From Chloroflexota bacterium (GTDB taxonomy: Bacteria; Chloroflexota; Dormibacteria; Dormibacterales; Dormibacteraceae): a stretch of DNA of 43,716 bases. Shown in pieces: positions 34,437-42,839 of this stretch (positions are counted from its first letter, which is position 1; every line of letters starts with the position of its first letter). A program made the translations under genes and the position numbers. The notes below the pieces were generated by a model that was not told the origin of the DNA, searched no databases, and was given only the letters and a program-made list of their open reading frames with translations. The stretch is taken from contig VBGP01000033.1 of NCBI GenBank assembly GCA_005880795.1, positions 1 through 43,716 of the forward strand, read 5' to 3'.

Positions 34437-34445
34437 AGGTAGGAG

Positions 34446-35273
34446 ATGAACGCCAGGGCCGTGGCGGCATGGTCAGTCGCGTGCCTGTTCATCGTGCTTT
34501 TCACAACCAACCCGGCGTACAAGCTCGTGGTCCTGGCAGCCGCGTTCGTCACTCTGGTCACAAGCGCCGGGATTCGGCGGATGCGCCGGCTTCTCATCGC
34601 CGTCGCGTGCATTGGCACCTTCGACGCGATGCTCAATTTCGTTTCGGCGCATGTCGGCCGGACGATTCTGTTTGCCCTACCAGATTCGATCCCTGCCCTC
34701 GGCGGTGCGTACACGTTGGAAGCGTTCGCTTTCGGCGTGTCGGGTGGCATCACGATTGCGGCGGCGATCTTCGCCGCCGCGCCCTTCTCGCTTTTGCTCC
34801 AGCCGCACGACGTCATGGATGCGCTGCCCAACGCCTTGTCACGGACCGGAACCGCAATCGCGGCGTCGATGAACCTGCTTCCCGTCGTCGTGACCTCATT
34901 TGGTGAGGTGAGCGAAGCCCAACGGCTGCGAGGATGGCGGCCGCGCGGGCCGGCCTCATGGGCCGAGGTCGTCGTTCCCGTCGTGCTGACGAGCGTTGAG
35001 AGCTCGATCCAGCTCGCCGAGTCAATGGAGGCAAGGGGCTTTGGTTCGGCCTCGCGCAGCGCGTTCCAGAAGAGAAACCTCGAGTGGGACCACTGGATGG
35101 TCATTGCGGCCTCAGGCCTTGCCGTCGTGTTGTTCATCGCCGACCACGCGATGGGCGGGGCGAAAGATTGGTTCGCGTATCCGTCGTTGACGGCCCCGCA
35201 GCTCGATCTGCCGGCGCTCATCGCATGCCTTCTGTTGTTCATCCCGGTGCTGGTGTGGTCGCGGCACGCCTGA
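34446..35273 (+). CDS. ECF transporter T component (EcfT/CbiQ-like)
   Basis: A 275-residue membrane protein with five or six helices. The two ATPase-coupling motifs of EcfT are visible as A-Q-R-L-R-G (VSEAQRLRGWRP) and E-A-R-G (ESMEARGFGS) on cytoplasmic helices, joined by an amphipathic stretch. The T component links the S component to the ATPases. It starts nine bases after the lipoprotein stop, and its end overlaps the ATPase gene. Confidence 0.88.
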   Translation: MNARAVAAWSVACLFIVLFTTNPAYKLVVLAAAFVTLVTSAGIRRMRRLLIAVACIGTFDAMLNFVSAHVGRTILFALPDSIPALGGAYTLEAFAFGVSGGITIAAAIFAAAPFSLLLQPHDVMDALPNALSRTGTAIAASMNLLPVVVTSFGEVSEAQRLRGWRPRGPASWAEVVVPVVLTSVESSIQLAESMEARGFGSASRSAFQKRNLEWDHWMVIAASGLAVVLFIADHAMGGAKDWFAYPSLTAPQLDLPALIACLLLFIPVLVWSRHA

Positions 35274-36604
35274 CCGACCTGACGTACTGGTATCCGAACA
35301 GCGCGCTCCCCGCGCTCGACGGCGTGAGCCTTGACCTCAGCGATGGAATCACAGTAGTCGCCGGACCCTCCGGCGGCGGGAAGTCGACCCTCCTTCGCGT
35401 GTTGAACGGGCTCGTGCCTCACTTTCACGGCGGACGCATCGCGGGTCATGCGCAAGTCGCGGGCATGGATATCGTCCGGACGCCGACCCGCAACCTATCG
35501 CGCAGCGTTGGGTTCGTGTTCCAGGACCCCGAGCTGCAGGCCGTCTACGACATCGTCGAGCGCGAGGTCGCGTTCGGCCTCGAGAACATCGGGCTCCCCG
35601 CCGCCGCGATGCGTGAACGGATCGATGAGGCTCTTGCTGAGGCGGGCGTAGAGCACCTGGTCGGCCGGCAAGTGCGGACCTTGAGCGGCGGCGAGCGTCA
35701 GCGCGTCGCCATCGCGTCGGTGCTTGCGATGCGACCGCGTGTGGTCGTGCTCGACGAGCCGACCTCACAGCTCGACCCGGAGGGAGCGTCGCTCGTCATC
35801 TCGGCGGCCATTCGTATGAGCGAAGCCGGCCGAGCGGTCCTCATCTCCGAACATCGCCTGGAGCGCCTGATGCAGGTGGCGGCGGGCTTGGTCGTCGTCG
35901 CCGGCGGCCAGGTCGAGAGACACGAGCCGTCGGCCTGGCGGCGGGGGCGCACGCAGATCGGCACGATGCGACCCGCACACCCCGGTCCCGAAGCGTGGTC
36001 GCTCATTGGTGTGACCGCCGGGCCCGCGGGCCGCGTAGTCCTCCGCGATGTCGACCTGGCGGGTCGGCAGGGCGAGGTGGTCGCGCTCAGCGGCCCCAAC
36101 GGTGGCGGTAAGACCACGCTGCTGCGCGTCATCGCGGGCATGCTGGCGCCTCAAGCAGGCAGCATCGAGCGCAGGCCGGGACGCATCGCGTACCTGCCCC
36201 AGAATCCAACCGCCCTGCTGCACCGACCGACCGTCCGCTCGGAGGTCGAGCTGACACTCAACCGCGCGGCAGACCGGGAGGACCCCGACATGATCCTGGG
36301 CACGCTTGGCCTGGCCGGGTTGTCTGAGCGTTACCCGCGTGACCTGTCGTCCGGCGAACGACAGCGCGCCGCCCTGGCTGCCGTCCTCCCCGGACGGCCC
36401 GACCTCGTCCTCCTTGACGAGCCGACCCGCGGCATGGACTCCTTCGCTCGGGCTGCTCTCATCCAGGTGGTCGCGCAGCTCCGCGACGCAGGCTCCGCCA
36501 TCGTCCTCGCCACGCACGACTCGGAGCTGCGCGATGCGCTCGCCGACCGGGTGGTACTGGTCTGCGCCGGAAAGGTGACCGAGCAGGGGGCCGTGCGCGC
36601 ATGA
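35255..36604 (+). CDS. ECF transporter ATPase, fused A and A' domains
   Basis: The frame is open upstream, but GTG 35255 lies just before the first strand (RLTDLTYWYPNSALPALDGV) and gives 449 residues. Domain 1: Walker A GPSGGGKST (37-45), VGFVFQDPELQ, LSGGERQR, LDEPTSQLDP. Domain 2: Walker A from residue 280 (GPNGGGKTT), LSSGERQRAAL and LDEPTRGMD. Most ECF systems have two separate ATPases; the fused form is seen in actinobacterial CbiO-like proteins. Overlaps both neighbours (19 bases with EcfT, ATGA with the S component). Confidence 0.93.
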   Translation: MVAARLTDLTYWYPNSALPALDGVSLDLSDGITVVAGPSGGGKSTLLRVLNGLVPHFHGGRIAGHAQVAGMDIVRTPTRNLSRSVGFVFQDPELQAVYDIVEREVAFGLENIGLPAAAMRERIDEALAEAGVEHLVGRQVRTLSGGERQRVAIASVLAMRPRVVVLDEPTSQLDPEGASLVISAAIRMSEAGRAVLISEHRLERLMQVAAGLVVVAGGQVERHEPSAWRRGRTQIGTMRPAHPGPEAWSLIGVTAGPAGRVVLRDVDLAGRQGEVVALSGPNGGGKTTLLRVIAGMLAPQAGSIERRPGRIAYLPQNPTALLHRPTVRSEVELTLNRAADREDPDMILGTLGLAGLSERYPRDLSSGERQRAALAAVLPGRPDLVLLDEPTRGMDSFARAALIQVVAQLRDAGSAIVLATHDSELRDALADRVVLVCAGKVTEQGAVRA

Positions 36605-37410
36605 CCCAGAAACACGGCGTGAATTCGGCACGTCTGGCGCCAGCGGTGCGGAATCCCGCCGGCCGGGCGCTGCCCGTCGGCCTGGTATCGCTGGCAGGCC
36701 TGGTCCTGTTTTCGTGGCCGTTCCTTGGCACCGAGCTGTCCGCCGGCACGCCGGCATGGGCGTTGATGCTCGCGTGCGTGGCCGGCCTTTTCCTGGTCGA
36801 AGCCGGGACGCGGCAGCTCGATTCCCGCGCCATCGCGCTCCTCGCGGCCATCGCCGCCCTCGACTCCGCCCTGCGGCTGGCGGTCATCGTGGGGATCGGC
36901 GGCTTCAACCCGATCTTCTTCCTGGTGCTTTGTTCGGGCTTTGTCTTCGGCACGTCGTTCGGATTCATGGCCGGCGCGCTATCGATCCTTGTCTCAGCGC
37001 TGATCGGCGGCGGAATCGGACCGTGGGTCCCGTACCAGGTGTTTGCGCTGGGCTGGGTCGGCGTGGCAGCCGGTCTGGCCGGGCGTTGGCGGAGCCCGAC
37101 GCCGGGACTGCGCGACGTCCTCCTGCTCGCAGCGGTCGGCGGCGTCATGGGCTACGTCTTCGGCGCGCTCATGGACGTGACCGACTGGGTGCCGGCGTTT
37201 CGCGGCAACCCGACATTGGGCTGGATGCCCGGAATGTCTCCCCAGACAGCGCTGCTGCACTTCGCCCGCTTCTACGCGTTGACATCGCTCGCCTACGACT
37301 CGTTCCGCGCGATCGGAAACGTCGTGATGGTGATCGCGCTTGGCGCTCCCGTGCTTGTGGCGCTCTCACGTTTTCGCTCGCGCCTCACCTTTGAGGTGGT
37401 CAGGACGTGA
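36601..37410 (+). CDS. ECF transporter S component, predicted cobalamin-specific
   Basis: A 269-residue membrane protein with about six helices after a short N-terminal tail. The central FGTSFGFMAGALSILVSALIGGGIGPWVP segment (read over several helices) and YQVFALGWVGVAAGLAG are typical of S components of the CbrT/ThiW-like group (G-x-G-P-W-x-P-x-Q). The S component gives substrate specificity; the operon's cobalamin riboswitch points to vitamin B12 or a precursor. Overlaps the ATPase gene (ATGA) and the MmcQ gene (GTGA). Confidence 0.82.
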   Translation: MTQKHGVNSARLAPAVRNPAGRALPVGLVSLAGLVLFSWPFLGTELSAGTPAWALMLACVAGLFLVEAGTRQLDSRAIALLAAIAALDSALRLAVIVGIGGFNPIFFLVLCSGFVFGTSFGFMAGALSILVSALIGGGIGPWVPYQVFALGWVGVAAGLAGRWRSPTPGLRDVLLLAAVGGVMGYVFGALMDVTDWVPAFRGNPTLGWMPGMSPQTALLHFARFYALTSLAYDSFRAIGNVVMVIALGAPVLVALSRFRSRLTFEVVRT

Positions 37411-37745
37411 ACTTCCTCACCTTCCGCCGGCTCTGCCTCTCGATGCCCGAGGCCGAGGAGGTCGAAACCTGGGGCGAGTCCACGTTTCGGGTGCGCGGCC
37501 GGATCTTCGCGATGGGATCGCAGGGGGGCGTCGCCGTCTCGGTCAAGGCGTCCCTCGACGACCAGGCCGGGCTCGTGGCGATGGACCCGAAGACGTTTGC
37601 GATTTCCGCCTACACGGGCCGCTTCGGCTGGGTCAGCGTAACGCTGCCGAGACTGGGACCAGTGCTCGCGGAGCGCCTGGTCAGGAACGCCTGGGAGCGA
37701 ACTGCTCCCAGGCGTTTGCTAGCTCAGAACGCGCGTCGCCGATAG
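37407..37745 (+). CDS. MmcQ/YjbR-family protein
   Basis: A 112-residue protein from GTG 37407. It opens FLTFRRLCLSMPEAEEVETWGESTFRVRGRIFAM, the standard start of MmcQ/YjbR proteins, followed by the family's strand-helix pattern (VAVSVKASLDDQAGLVAMD; FGWVSVTL). They have a cyclophilin-like or double-wing fold and are annotated as DNA-binding, but no clear function is known. Coupled to the S component by overlap, though probably not part of transport. Its last codons lie in a perfect hairpin, and the end overlaps the convergent GlsB gene by 22 bases. Confidence 0.88.
   Translation: MNFLTFRRLCLSMPEAEEVETWGESTFRVRGRIFAMGSQGGVAVSVKASLDDQAGLVAMDPKTFAISAYTGRFGWVSVTLPRLGPVLAERLVRNAWERTAPRRLLAQNARRR
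37686..37716. terminator. Perfect 13-bp hairpin at a convergent gene junction
   Basis: AACGCCTGGGAGC, loop GAACT, GCTCCCAGGCGTT. It sits inside the last codons of the MmcQ-like gene, next to the convergent GlsB gene. There is no U-run. The layout matches the hairpin at 16991-17015. Confidence 0.6.
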
Positions 37746-38047
37746 CCCCGGCCGCCCGCGACCAGCCTGAAGATGATCAAGAGGATCGCGGCCCCGATGA
37801 AGGCCATGATGATCGCGCTGATGATCGGATGGCCGGCGATCGCGATGCTGAAGTGGAATATGTCCACCAGCACGATTCCGCCAAAGAAAGCGCCGAGTAT
37901 GCCGACGATGATGTCCCAGAAGAGTCCGAGGCCGTGTCCGAGCGCCACGTGGCTGGCCAGGAAACCGGCCACGAGCCCGACCACGACCCACAACAGGATC
38001 GAGTCCAGGTCGAGGTTGATCGGCGAACCGTTGACCGTGATAGCCAT
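37724..38047 (-). CDS. GlsB/YeaQ/YmgE-family membrane protein, second copy
   Basis: A 107-residue protein with three helices (about 17-35, 42-65 and 72-95), the family's central GLGLFWDIIVGILGAFFGGI segment, and a basic tail (GGRGYRRRAF). An AGGGGG ribosome-like site precedes the ATG. It is a paralogue of 16703-17002 but lies in a different context. Function is unproven; stress-linked membrane protein by family. Confidence 0.88.
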   Translation of the reverse strand: MAITVNGSPINLDLDSILLWVVVGLVAGFLASHVALGHGLGLFWDIIVGILGAFFGGIVLVDIFHFSIAIAGHPIISAIIMAFIGAAILLIIFRLVAGGRGYRRRAF

Positions 38048-38050
38048 TTA

Positions 38051-38105
38051 TGAGGCCCCCTTTACATAACTAGACCGCGCACCCCTAAAACGCGCTGGGG
38101 CCTCA
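38051..38105. repeat. 9-bp inverted repeat upstream of the GlsB copy
   Basis: TGAGGCCCC (38051-38059) and GGGGCCTCA (38097-38105) are perfect complements, 37 bases apart, flanking an AT-rich promoter-like stretch (TTACATAACTAGA). One arm overlaps the GlsB ribosome site and the other the stop of the oxidoreductase gene. Confidence 0.4.
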
Positions 38106-39467
38106 GGACACCTTCGCGGCAAGCTCGTCGAATGCCGCGCCGAGAACTCGGTTGAAGGCGGGGAAGGGATGAATCACGTCCGCCAGCTGGCGAAGCGGCG
38201 TGCCTAGCTTGACGGCGAGCACCAGCTCGCCCAGGATCTCGCCGGCGCGAGGGGTGACCAGCGTCGCCCCGACCAGCGCGCCGCGCGTGCGATCGGCGAC
38301 GAGCTTCAGCGTGCCGCCGTGAAAATCGTGGATGTATCCCCGGGCCGTCTCAGCCGGATCGACCGTGGTCACGACCACGTCGACACCTCGCTCTCGCGCC
38401 GTCTGCTCTGACCAGCCCACCGACGCCACCTCGGGGTCGGTGTAGGTGACTCGGGGGACGGCGCTGTGGTCGGCGCGTGCGTCCTCGCCGCGCAGGCGCC
38501 GGGCCACAACCTGTCCGTGGTAGTAAGCCAGGTGGGTGAAGCCGCCGATGCCGGTGATGTCGCCCGCGCCGTAGATGCCGTCGCGCGCTTCGAGCGTGGC
38601 CGGGTCGACCTTCAGCCACCCGCGCTCGGTCTGGGTCAGGCCGGCGCCCTTCCACGCCTCATAGTTCGGACGGCGGCCGGTGGCGACGAGCAGGCGGTCG
38701 CCGGAAACGATGGCGCCGGACTTCAGGTGGAGGACGACGTCGGCGGCCTGCATCTCCACCGCCACGCAAGCGTCGCCCACCAGGATCTCCATGCCGTCGG
38801 CCTGGAGGTGCGGCAGCAGAGCAGAGCCCGCCTCGGGCTCCTCGAGGCCGAGGAACCGCGGACCGGCCTCGACGATCGTTACCTTCGAGCCGAGCCGTGC
38901 GAATGCCTGGGCGAGCTCGACCCCGACCGCACCGCCACCGAGCACGACCAACCTCTCGGGCAGCTCGCGGGGGACCGCAGCCTGGCGGTTGGTCCAGTAG
39001 GGCACCTTGTCCAACCCTTCGATCCGAGGTATGGCCGCGGTGCCGCCGTTGGCGATGACCACCGCGCGGCGCGCCACCAGCTGCTCGCCGCCGACCTCCA
39101 CGGTCCGCAGGTCGAGGAGCGTTCCGGCGCCCCGGAACAGCCTGGCGCCCGTCGCCTCGAGGGCTGCCGCGGGCCGCGTGTCGTCCAGGTCCCGCGCCAT
39201 CCACAGCACGCGCTTGGAGACCTTGGGGAAGTCGACGTCCCACTCGACGCGCGAGGCGGCCAGAGAGCGCGCGCGGCCGGCCTCTTCGAGCGTCTCTCCG
39301 GACCGAAGCAGGGTCTTCGACGGGACACATCCCCAGTAGGGGCACTCGCCACCGACCAGCTCGCGCTCGACGACCGCCAGCGAGATTCCGCTGCCCTGCA
39401 GGCCGCCCGCAATCGCCTCGCCGGCCACTCCGCCACCCAGACAGACGACGTCAAACTCCTGCGGCAA
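38103..39467 (-). CDS. FAD-dependent pyridine nucleotide-disulfide oxidoreductase (mercuric reductase/lipoamide dehydrogenase-like)
   Basis: TTG 39467 is chosen because AAGGAGG lies eight bases upstream; the frame continues further 5' without similarity. The 454 residues hold FAD loop CLGGGVAGEAIAGGL, the redox-active disulfide C-x4-C in GGECPYWGCVPSKTLL, NAD(P) loop VVLGGGAVGVELAQAF, FAD-contact IYGAGDITG, and a dimerisation domain whose C-terminus has HPFPAFNRVLG in place of the H-x4-E pair of typical lipoamide dehydrogenases (His yes, Glu not evident). This group reduces unknown disulfides or metals. It overlaps the OpuCA-like gene upstream by 17 bases. Confidence 0.92.
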   Translation of the reverse strand: MPQEFDVVCLGGGVAGEAIAGGLQGSGISLAVVERELVGGECPYWGCVPSKTLLRSGETLEEAGRARSLAASRVEWDVDFPKVSKRVLWMARDLDDTRPAAALEATGARLFRGAGTLLDLRTVEVGGEQLVARRAVVIANGGTAAIPRIEGLDKVPYWTNRQAAVPRELPERLVVLGGGAVGVELAQAFARLGSKVTIVEAGPRFLGLEEPEAGSALLPHLQADGMEILVGDACVAVEMQAADVVLHLKSGAIVSGDRLLVATGRRPNYEAWKGAGLTQTERGWLKVDPATLEARDGIYGAGDITGIGGFTHLAYYHGQVVARRLRGEDARADHSAVPRVTYTDPEVASVGWSEQTARERGVDVVVTTVDPAETARGYIHDFHGGTLKLVADRTRGALVGATLVTPRAGEILGELVLAVKLGTPLRQLADVIHPFPAFNRVLGAAFDELAAKVS

Positions 39468-40446
39468 CCTGTTCTCCTCCTTCCGTACCGGATGTGCTGG
39501 CGCGCCGTAGCGACTCGAGAAGTGACGTGGCGGTGAAGGCGCCCACGTAGCGGTCGCCCTCGAAGACGGCGGCCCGCTCGGTGGGGCTCGACAGCGCCGC
39601 GGCAAACGCCTCGGTCAGGGTGCTGGACAGCGGCACACGCGGCTCCTGCGGGCTCGGACCTCCCTGGGCATGGTCGAGCGTCGTCTCGTCGATCTGCACG
39701 ACCGACATGCGTCGCACCAGGCGCTCGCGACCGAGGAACTCCGCGACGTATTCGCTGGCGGGCTGGGTGAGGATGCGCTCCGGGGTGTCGTACTGAGCCA
39801 CCTGCGCCTGCATCTTCAAGAGACAGATGCGATCGCCCACGATCACCGCCTCGTCGATGTCGTGGGTGACGAAGACAACCGTCTTGCGTACCGAGCGCTG
39901 GATGCTTATGAACTCCTGCTGCAGGCGCTCACGCGTGATGCGGTCGACCGCCCCGAACGGTTCGTCCATCAGCAGGACCGGCGGATCCGCCGCCAGCGCT
40001 CTCGCAAAACCAACACGCTGGCGTTGTCCGCCAGAGAGTTGGTGCGGGTAGCGGTCGCGGTACTCGGAAGGTGCGAGGCCGACCAGATCGAGCAGGTCGT
40101 CGATCCGTTTGTCGATGCGCCGTTTGTCCCATTTCCACAGCCGCGGCACCGTGCCCACGTTGTCCCCGATGGTCATGTGAGGGAAAAGTCCGGTCTGCTG
40201 GATGACGTAGCCCATCTTCAGCCGGAGCGCCGCAGGGTCGACGCCGCGCGTATCGACGCCGTCGACGAGAATCCGTCCACTGTCCGGATCGATCAGGCGG
40301 TTGATCATTCGCAGGGTCGTGGTTTTGCCGCATCCCGAGGGTCCGATCAAAACGCACGTCTGCCCGTCGGGGATTTCGAGGCTGAGGTCGCGCACCGCGT
40401 TGGAGCCGCCGGGAAACTGCTTGGTCACATTTTCCAGGCGGATCAC
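39451..40446 (-). CDS. Osmoprotectant ABC transporter ATPase (OpuCA/ProV-like) with CBS-like tail
   Basis: A 331-residue protein from GTG 40446. Walker A is GPSGCGKTTTLRMINRL, Q-loop VIQQTGLFPHMTIGDNV, signature HQLSGGQRQRVGFARAL, Walker B VLLMDEPFGAVD, switch VTHDIDEA. After about residue 235 a CBS-like regulatory region follows, with two short repeats. The LFPHMTIGDNVGTVPRLWKW sequence is diagnostic for glycine betaine/carnitine/choline (OpuC) ATPases. It is divergent from its two permeases with 20 bases between the starts. Confidence 0.93.
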   Translation of the reverse strand: MIRLENVTKQFPGGSNAVRDLSLEIPDGQTCVLIGPSGCGKTTTLRMINRLIDPDSGRILVDGVDTRGVDPAALRLKMGYVIQQTGLFPHMTIGDNVGTVPRLWKWDKRRIDKRIDDLLDLVGLAPSEYRDRYPHQLSGGQRQRVGFARALAADPPVLLMDEPFGAVDRITRERLQQEFISIQRSVRKTVVFVTHDIDEAVIVGDRICLLKMQAQVAQYDTPERILTQPASEYVAEFLGRERLVRRMSVVQIDETTLDHAQGGPSPQEPRVPLSSTLTEAFAAALSSPTERAAVFEGDRYVGAFTATSLLESLRRASTSGTEGGEQVAAGV

Positions 40447-40450
40447 TGCT

Positions 40451-40465
40451 CGATTACCGTAATCG
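40451..40465. promoter_or_regulatory. Palindrome with overlapping divergent -10 elements
   Basis: CGATTAC-C-GTAATCG is a perfect 7-bp inverted repeat that fills most of the 20 bases between the divergent start codons. TACCGT on the plus strand is six bases before ATG 40467; TACGGT on the minus strand is nine bases before the GTG at 40446. One regulator bound here would control both arms. Confidence 0.55.
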
Positions 40466-40466
40466 A

Positions 40467-41138
40467 ATGCCGGGGCACCTATTCCTGGACTACGTTGACC
40501 CCTGGATCAACTGGGACTGGCTCTCCACCCACGTCCCGGTGTTCCTCGCGGCGCTGCAGGAGCACGTCACCCTGACCCTGATCGCGGTGGGCGTCGGCCT
40601 GCTGATTTCATTGCCCATGGGCGTGGTCGCGCATCGCTGGCGGGCCCTGCGCAACCCCGTTCTAACGTTGTTCGGCATCTTCTACACGATTCCCTCGATC
40701 GCATTGTTCGCTCTCCTGATTCCGTACACGGGCCTTGGCACCCTGACCGCCGAGATTGGTCTGGTCGGCTACGCCGTGCTCATCCTCACGCGCAACGTCG
40801 TAGTGGGCCTCGAGGCGGTCCCCAACGACGTCCTCGACGCCGCCAATGGAATGGGATACCGGCCGCTTGCCAGATTGGTTCGAGTCGAGCTGCCGCTGGC
40901 CCTGCCGGCCATCTTCGCCGGAATTCGCATCGCGACTGTGACCACCATCGGCCTCGTTACGATCACTGCGGTGATCGGGCTCGGCGGCCTGGGCCAGCTG
41001 ATCCTGCAGGGCCTGGTCGAGAACTTCCACACCCCCCTCGTGGTGGCCACGCTTCTGTCCATCGTGCTGGCTCTGGTCGCCGACCTGGCGCTGGCGGGAT
41101 CGCAGCGCATTGCCCTTCCCTGGTCCCGGAGCGCATAG
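40467..41138 (+). CDS. Osmoprotectant ABC transporter permease (OpuCB-like)
   Basis: A 223-residue permease with about six helices. It contains the OpuC/ProW core: TPSIALFALLIPYTGLGTLTAEIGL-type sequence (YTIPSIALFALLIPYTGLG), the ABC loop VPNDVLDAANGMGYRPLARLVRVELPLALP, and TITAVIGLGGLGQLI. These permeases take glycine betaine, choline or carnitine across the membrane with an external binding protein. The following permease starts directly after its stop codon. Confidence 0.94.
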   Translation: MPGHLFLDYVDPWINWDWLSTHVPVFLAALQEHVTLTLIAVGVGLLISLPMGVVAHRWRALRNPVLTLFGIFYTIPSIALFALLIPYTGLGTLTAEIGLVGYAVLILTRNVVVGLEAVPNDVLDAANGMGYRPLARLVRVELPLALPAIFAGIRIATVTTIGLVTITAVIGLGGLGQLILQGLVENFHTPLVVATLLSIVLALVADLALAGSQRIALPWSRSA

Positions 41139-41843
41139 GTGTCGATCCTGGCCCGCGTCGCGCAGTGGTTCGCCGATCCCGCTCACTGGACCGGGACCGA
41201 CGGAATCCCCACCCGCCTGGTTCAGCACATCCAGCTGTCTGCCGAGTCGGTGCTGATCGGCGCGGTGATCGCGCTTCCTGTCGGGATCGCGCTCGGCCAC
41301 TATGGTCGGTTTGGCAACCTGGCCATCAACATCTCGAACGTCGGCCGCGCGGTGCCCTCGTTCGCGCTCCTCGTGCTCGCGTTTCAGATCTTCGGGCTGG
41401 GCGACGCGCCCATCATCATCTCCCTGACCGCGCTCGCCATCCCGCCGATGGTCACCAACAGCTACGTCGCCATGCAGGAGGTGGACCCCGACGTGAAGGA
41501 CGCGGCTCGGGGCATGGGTTATCGAGAGCTCGCCCAGGTGATGTGGGTCGAGTTGCCTCTTGCGGTACCACTCCTCATGGCCGGAATCCGCACCTCGGCG
41601 GTGCAGGTCGTAGCCACCGCCACCCTGGCTGCCCTGATCGCCGGCGGCGGCTTCGGCCGCTACATCATCGACGGGCTGGACCAGCAGGATTACACCAAGC
41701 TGTTCGCCGGAGCCGTCCTGGTCGCCCTTCTGGCCCTGGCGACCGAGCTTGGGCTCGCCGCCGCCGAACGCCTTCTGGTGCCCAGGGGCATCCGGCTGCT
41801 GAGGGCGCCGTCGGCCCGTCGCGTCACCTACAAGGCGGCTTAG
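41139..41843 (+). CDS. Osmoprotectant ABC transporter permease (OpuCD-like)
   Basis: A 234-residue permease from GTG 41139, immediately after the stop of the first permease. Motifs: NVGRAVPSFALLVLAFQIFGLG, the ABC loop VDPDVKDAARGMGYRELAQVMWVELPLAVP, then ATATLAALIAGGGFGRYI. Together with the OpuCB-like subunit it forms the heterodimeric channel. The binding protein gene follows 64 bases later. Confidence 0.94.
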   Translation: MSILARVAQWFADPAHWTGTDGIPTRLVQHIQLSAESVLIGAVIALPVGIALGHYGRFGNLAINISNVGRAVPSFALLVLAFQIFGLGDAPIIISLTALAIPPMVTNSYVAMQEVDPDVKDAARGMGYRELAQVMWVELPLAVPLLMAGIRTSAVQVVATATLAALIAGGGFGRYIIDGLDQQDYTKLFAGAVLVALLALATELGLAAAERLLVPRGIRLLRAPSARRVTYKAA

Positions 41844-41907
41844 GTGGAAGAATGAGCAATTGTTCGGGGTTCGAGTACGTGTCCCGCCCGTACAAGGAGA
41901 GAGTCTG

Positions 41908-42825
41908 ATGAACTGGAAACCCCGCTCGGCATTGCTGGCCGCTGTCATCTCCCTGTCGCTCAGCGCCGCGGCCTGTGGCAGCTCGCCCTCGACCAGCTCG
42001 ACCACGCCAAAAGGCACCATCACGGTCGCCGGCTTCAAGTTCTCCGAGGGCAGCGTGCTGGCCGAGCTCTATGGCCAGGCGCTCCAGCACGACGGTTACA
42101 CGGTCACCTTCAAGCTGAACCTGGGATCGCGCGAGGTCGTGGGGCCGGCGATCAAGTCCAGCCAGGTCGACCTCTACATCGGCTACGCCGCGACCGACCT
42201 CGAGTTCTACAACAACAGCGCCGGCGAGGCGAGCGGCGACGTCACCGCGACCACCTCCAAGCTCAACAGCCACCTGCAGCCGCTCAACCTGGTGGCTCTC
42301 AATCCATCTTCCGCGGTCGACCAGAACGCGTTCGCGATGACCAAGGCGAACTCGACGAAGTACAACGCGACCAAGCTTTCCGATCTGGCCGCGATCGGCG
42401 GCCAGCTGGTGCTCGGCGCCGGTCCGGAATGCCCAACGCGTCCGTTCTGCCAGCTGGGGCTGCAGAAGACGTACGGGATCAACTTCAAGAGCTTCAAGGC
42501 GCTCGACACCGACGGTCCGCTGACCCGAGCCGCCCTCAAGAACAACGACATCCAGGTCGGCCTGGTCTTCAGCAGCGACGCCGACCTGTCGAGCCTCGGG
42601 CTGGTGACCCTGCAGGACGACAAGCACCTGGAGAACGCCGACAACGTGGTGCCGATCGTCCGGACTCCGGTCGCGACGGCTGAAGTCAAGAAGGTGCTCA
42701 ACGCCGTGAGTGCGGGCCTGACGACGGCCGACCTGGTCAACCTCAACTCGCAGGTCGAGCTGCAGCACATGGACCCCGACGTGGTCACCAAGGCCTACCT
42801 CCAGCAGCACAACTACTTCGGCTAA
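41908..42825 (+). CDS. Osmoprotectant ABC transporter substrate-binding lipoprotein (OpuCC-like)
   Basis: ATG 41908 is supported by AAGGAGAG upstream; 305 residues. The signal peptide ends at a lipobox-like SAAAC (Cys23; the -3 Ala is less canonical), then a Ser/Thr linker. The mature protein has ITVAGFKFSEGSVLAELYGQALQ, then NLGSREVVGPAIKSSQVDLYIGYAATDL, and C-terminal MDPDVVTKAYLQQHNYF, the OpuAC/ProX-type plan of two lobes. The four aromatic residues forming the betaine cage cannot be assigned with certainty by eye. The operon completes an OpuC-like uptake system for osmotic protection. Confidence 0.93.
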   Translation: MNWKPRSALLAAVISLSLSAAACGSSPSTSSTTPKGTITVAGFKFSEGSVLAELYGQALQHDGYTVTFKLNLGSREVVGPAIKSSQVDLYIGYAATDLEFYNNSAGEASGDVTATTSKLNSHLQPLNLVALNPSSAVDQNAFAMTKANSTKYNATKLSDLAAIGGQLVLGAGPECPTRPFCQLGLQKTYGINFKSFKALDTDGPLTRAALKNNDIQVGLVFSSDADLSSLGLVTLQDDKHLENADNVVPIVRTPVATAEVKKVLNAVSAGLTTADLVNLNSQVELQHMDPDVVTKAYLQQHNYFG

Positions 42826-42839
42826 TCTCGGTCGGTTCG

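Noticed and set aside
38466-39536. Plus-strand open frame of 356 codons
   Set aside because: Antisense to the disulfide oxidoreductase; no recognisable motif.
40662-42038. Minus-strand open frame of 458 codons
   Set aside because: Antisense to both permeases and the binding-protein start; low-complexity Asp/Gln/Gly-rich translation with no family.
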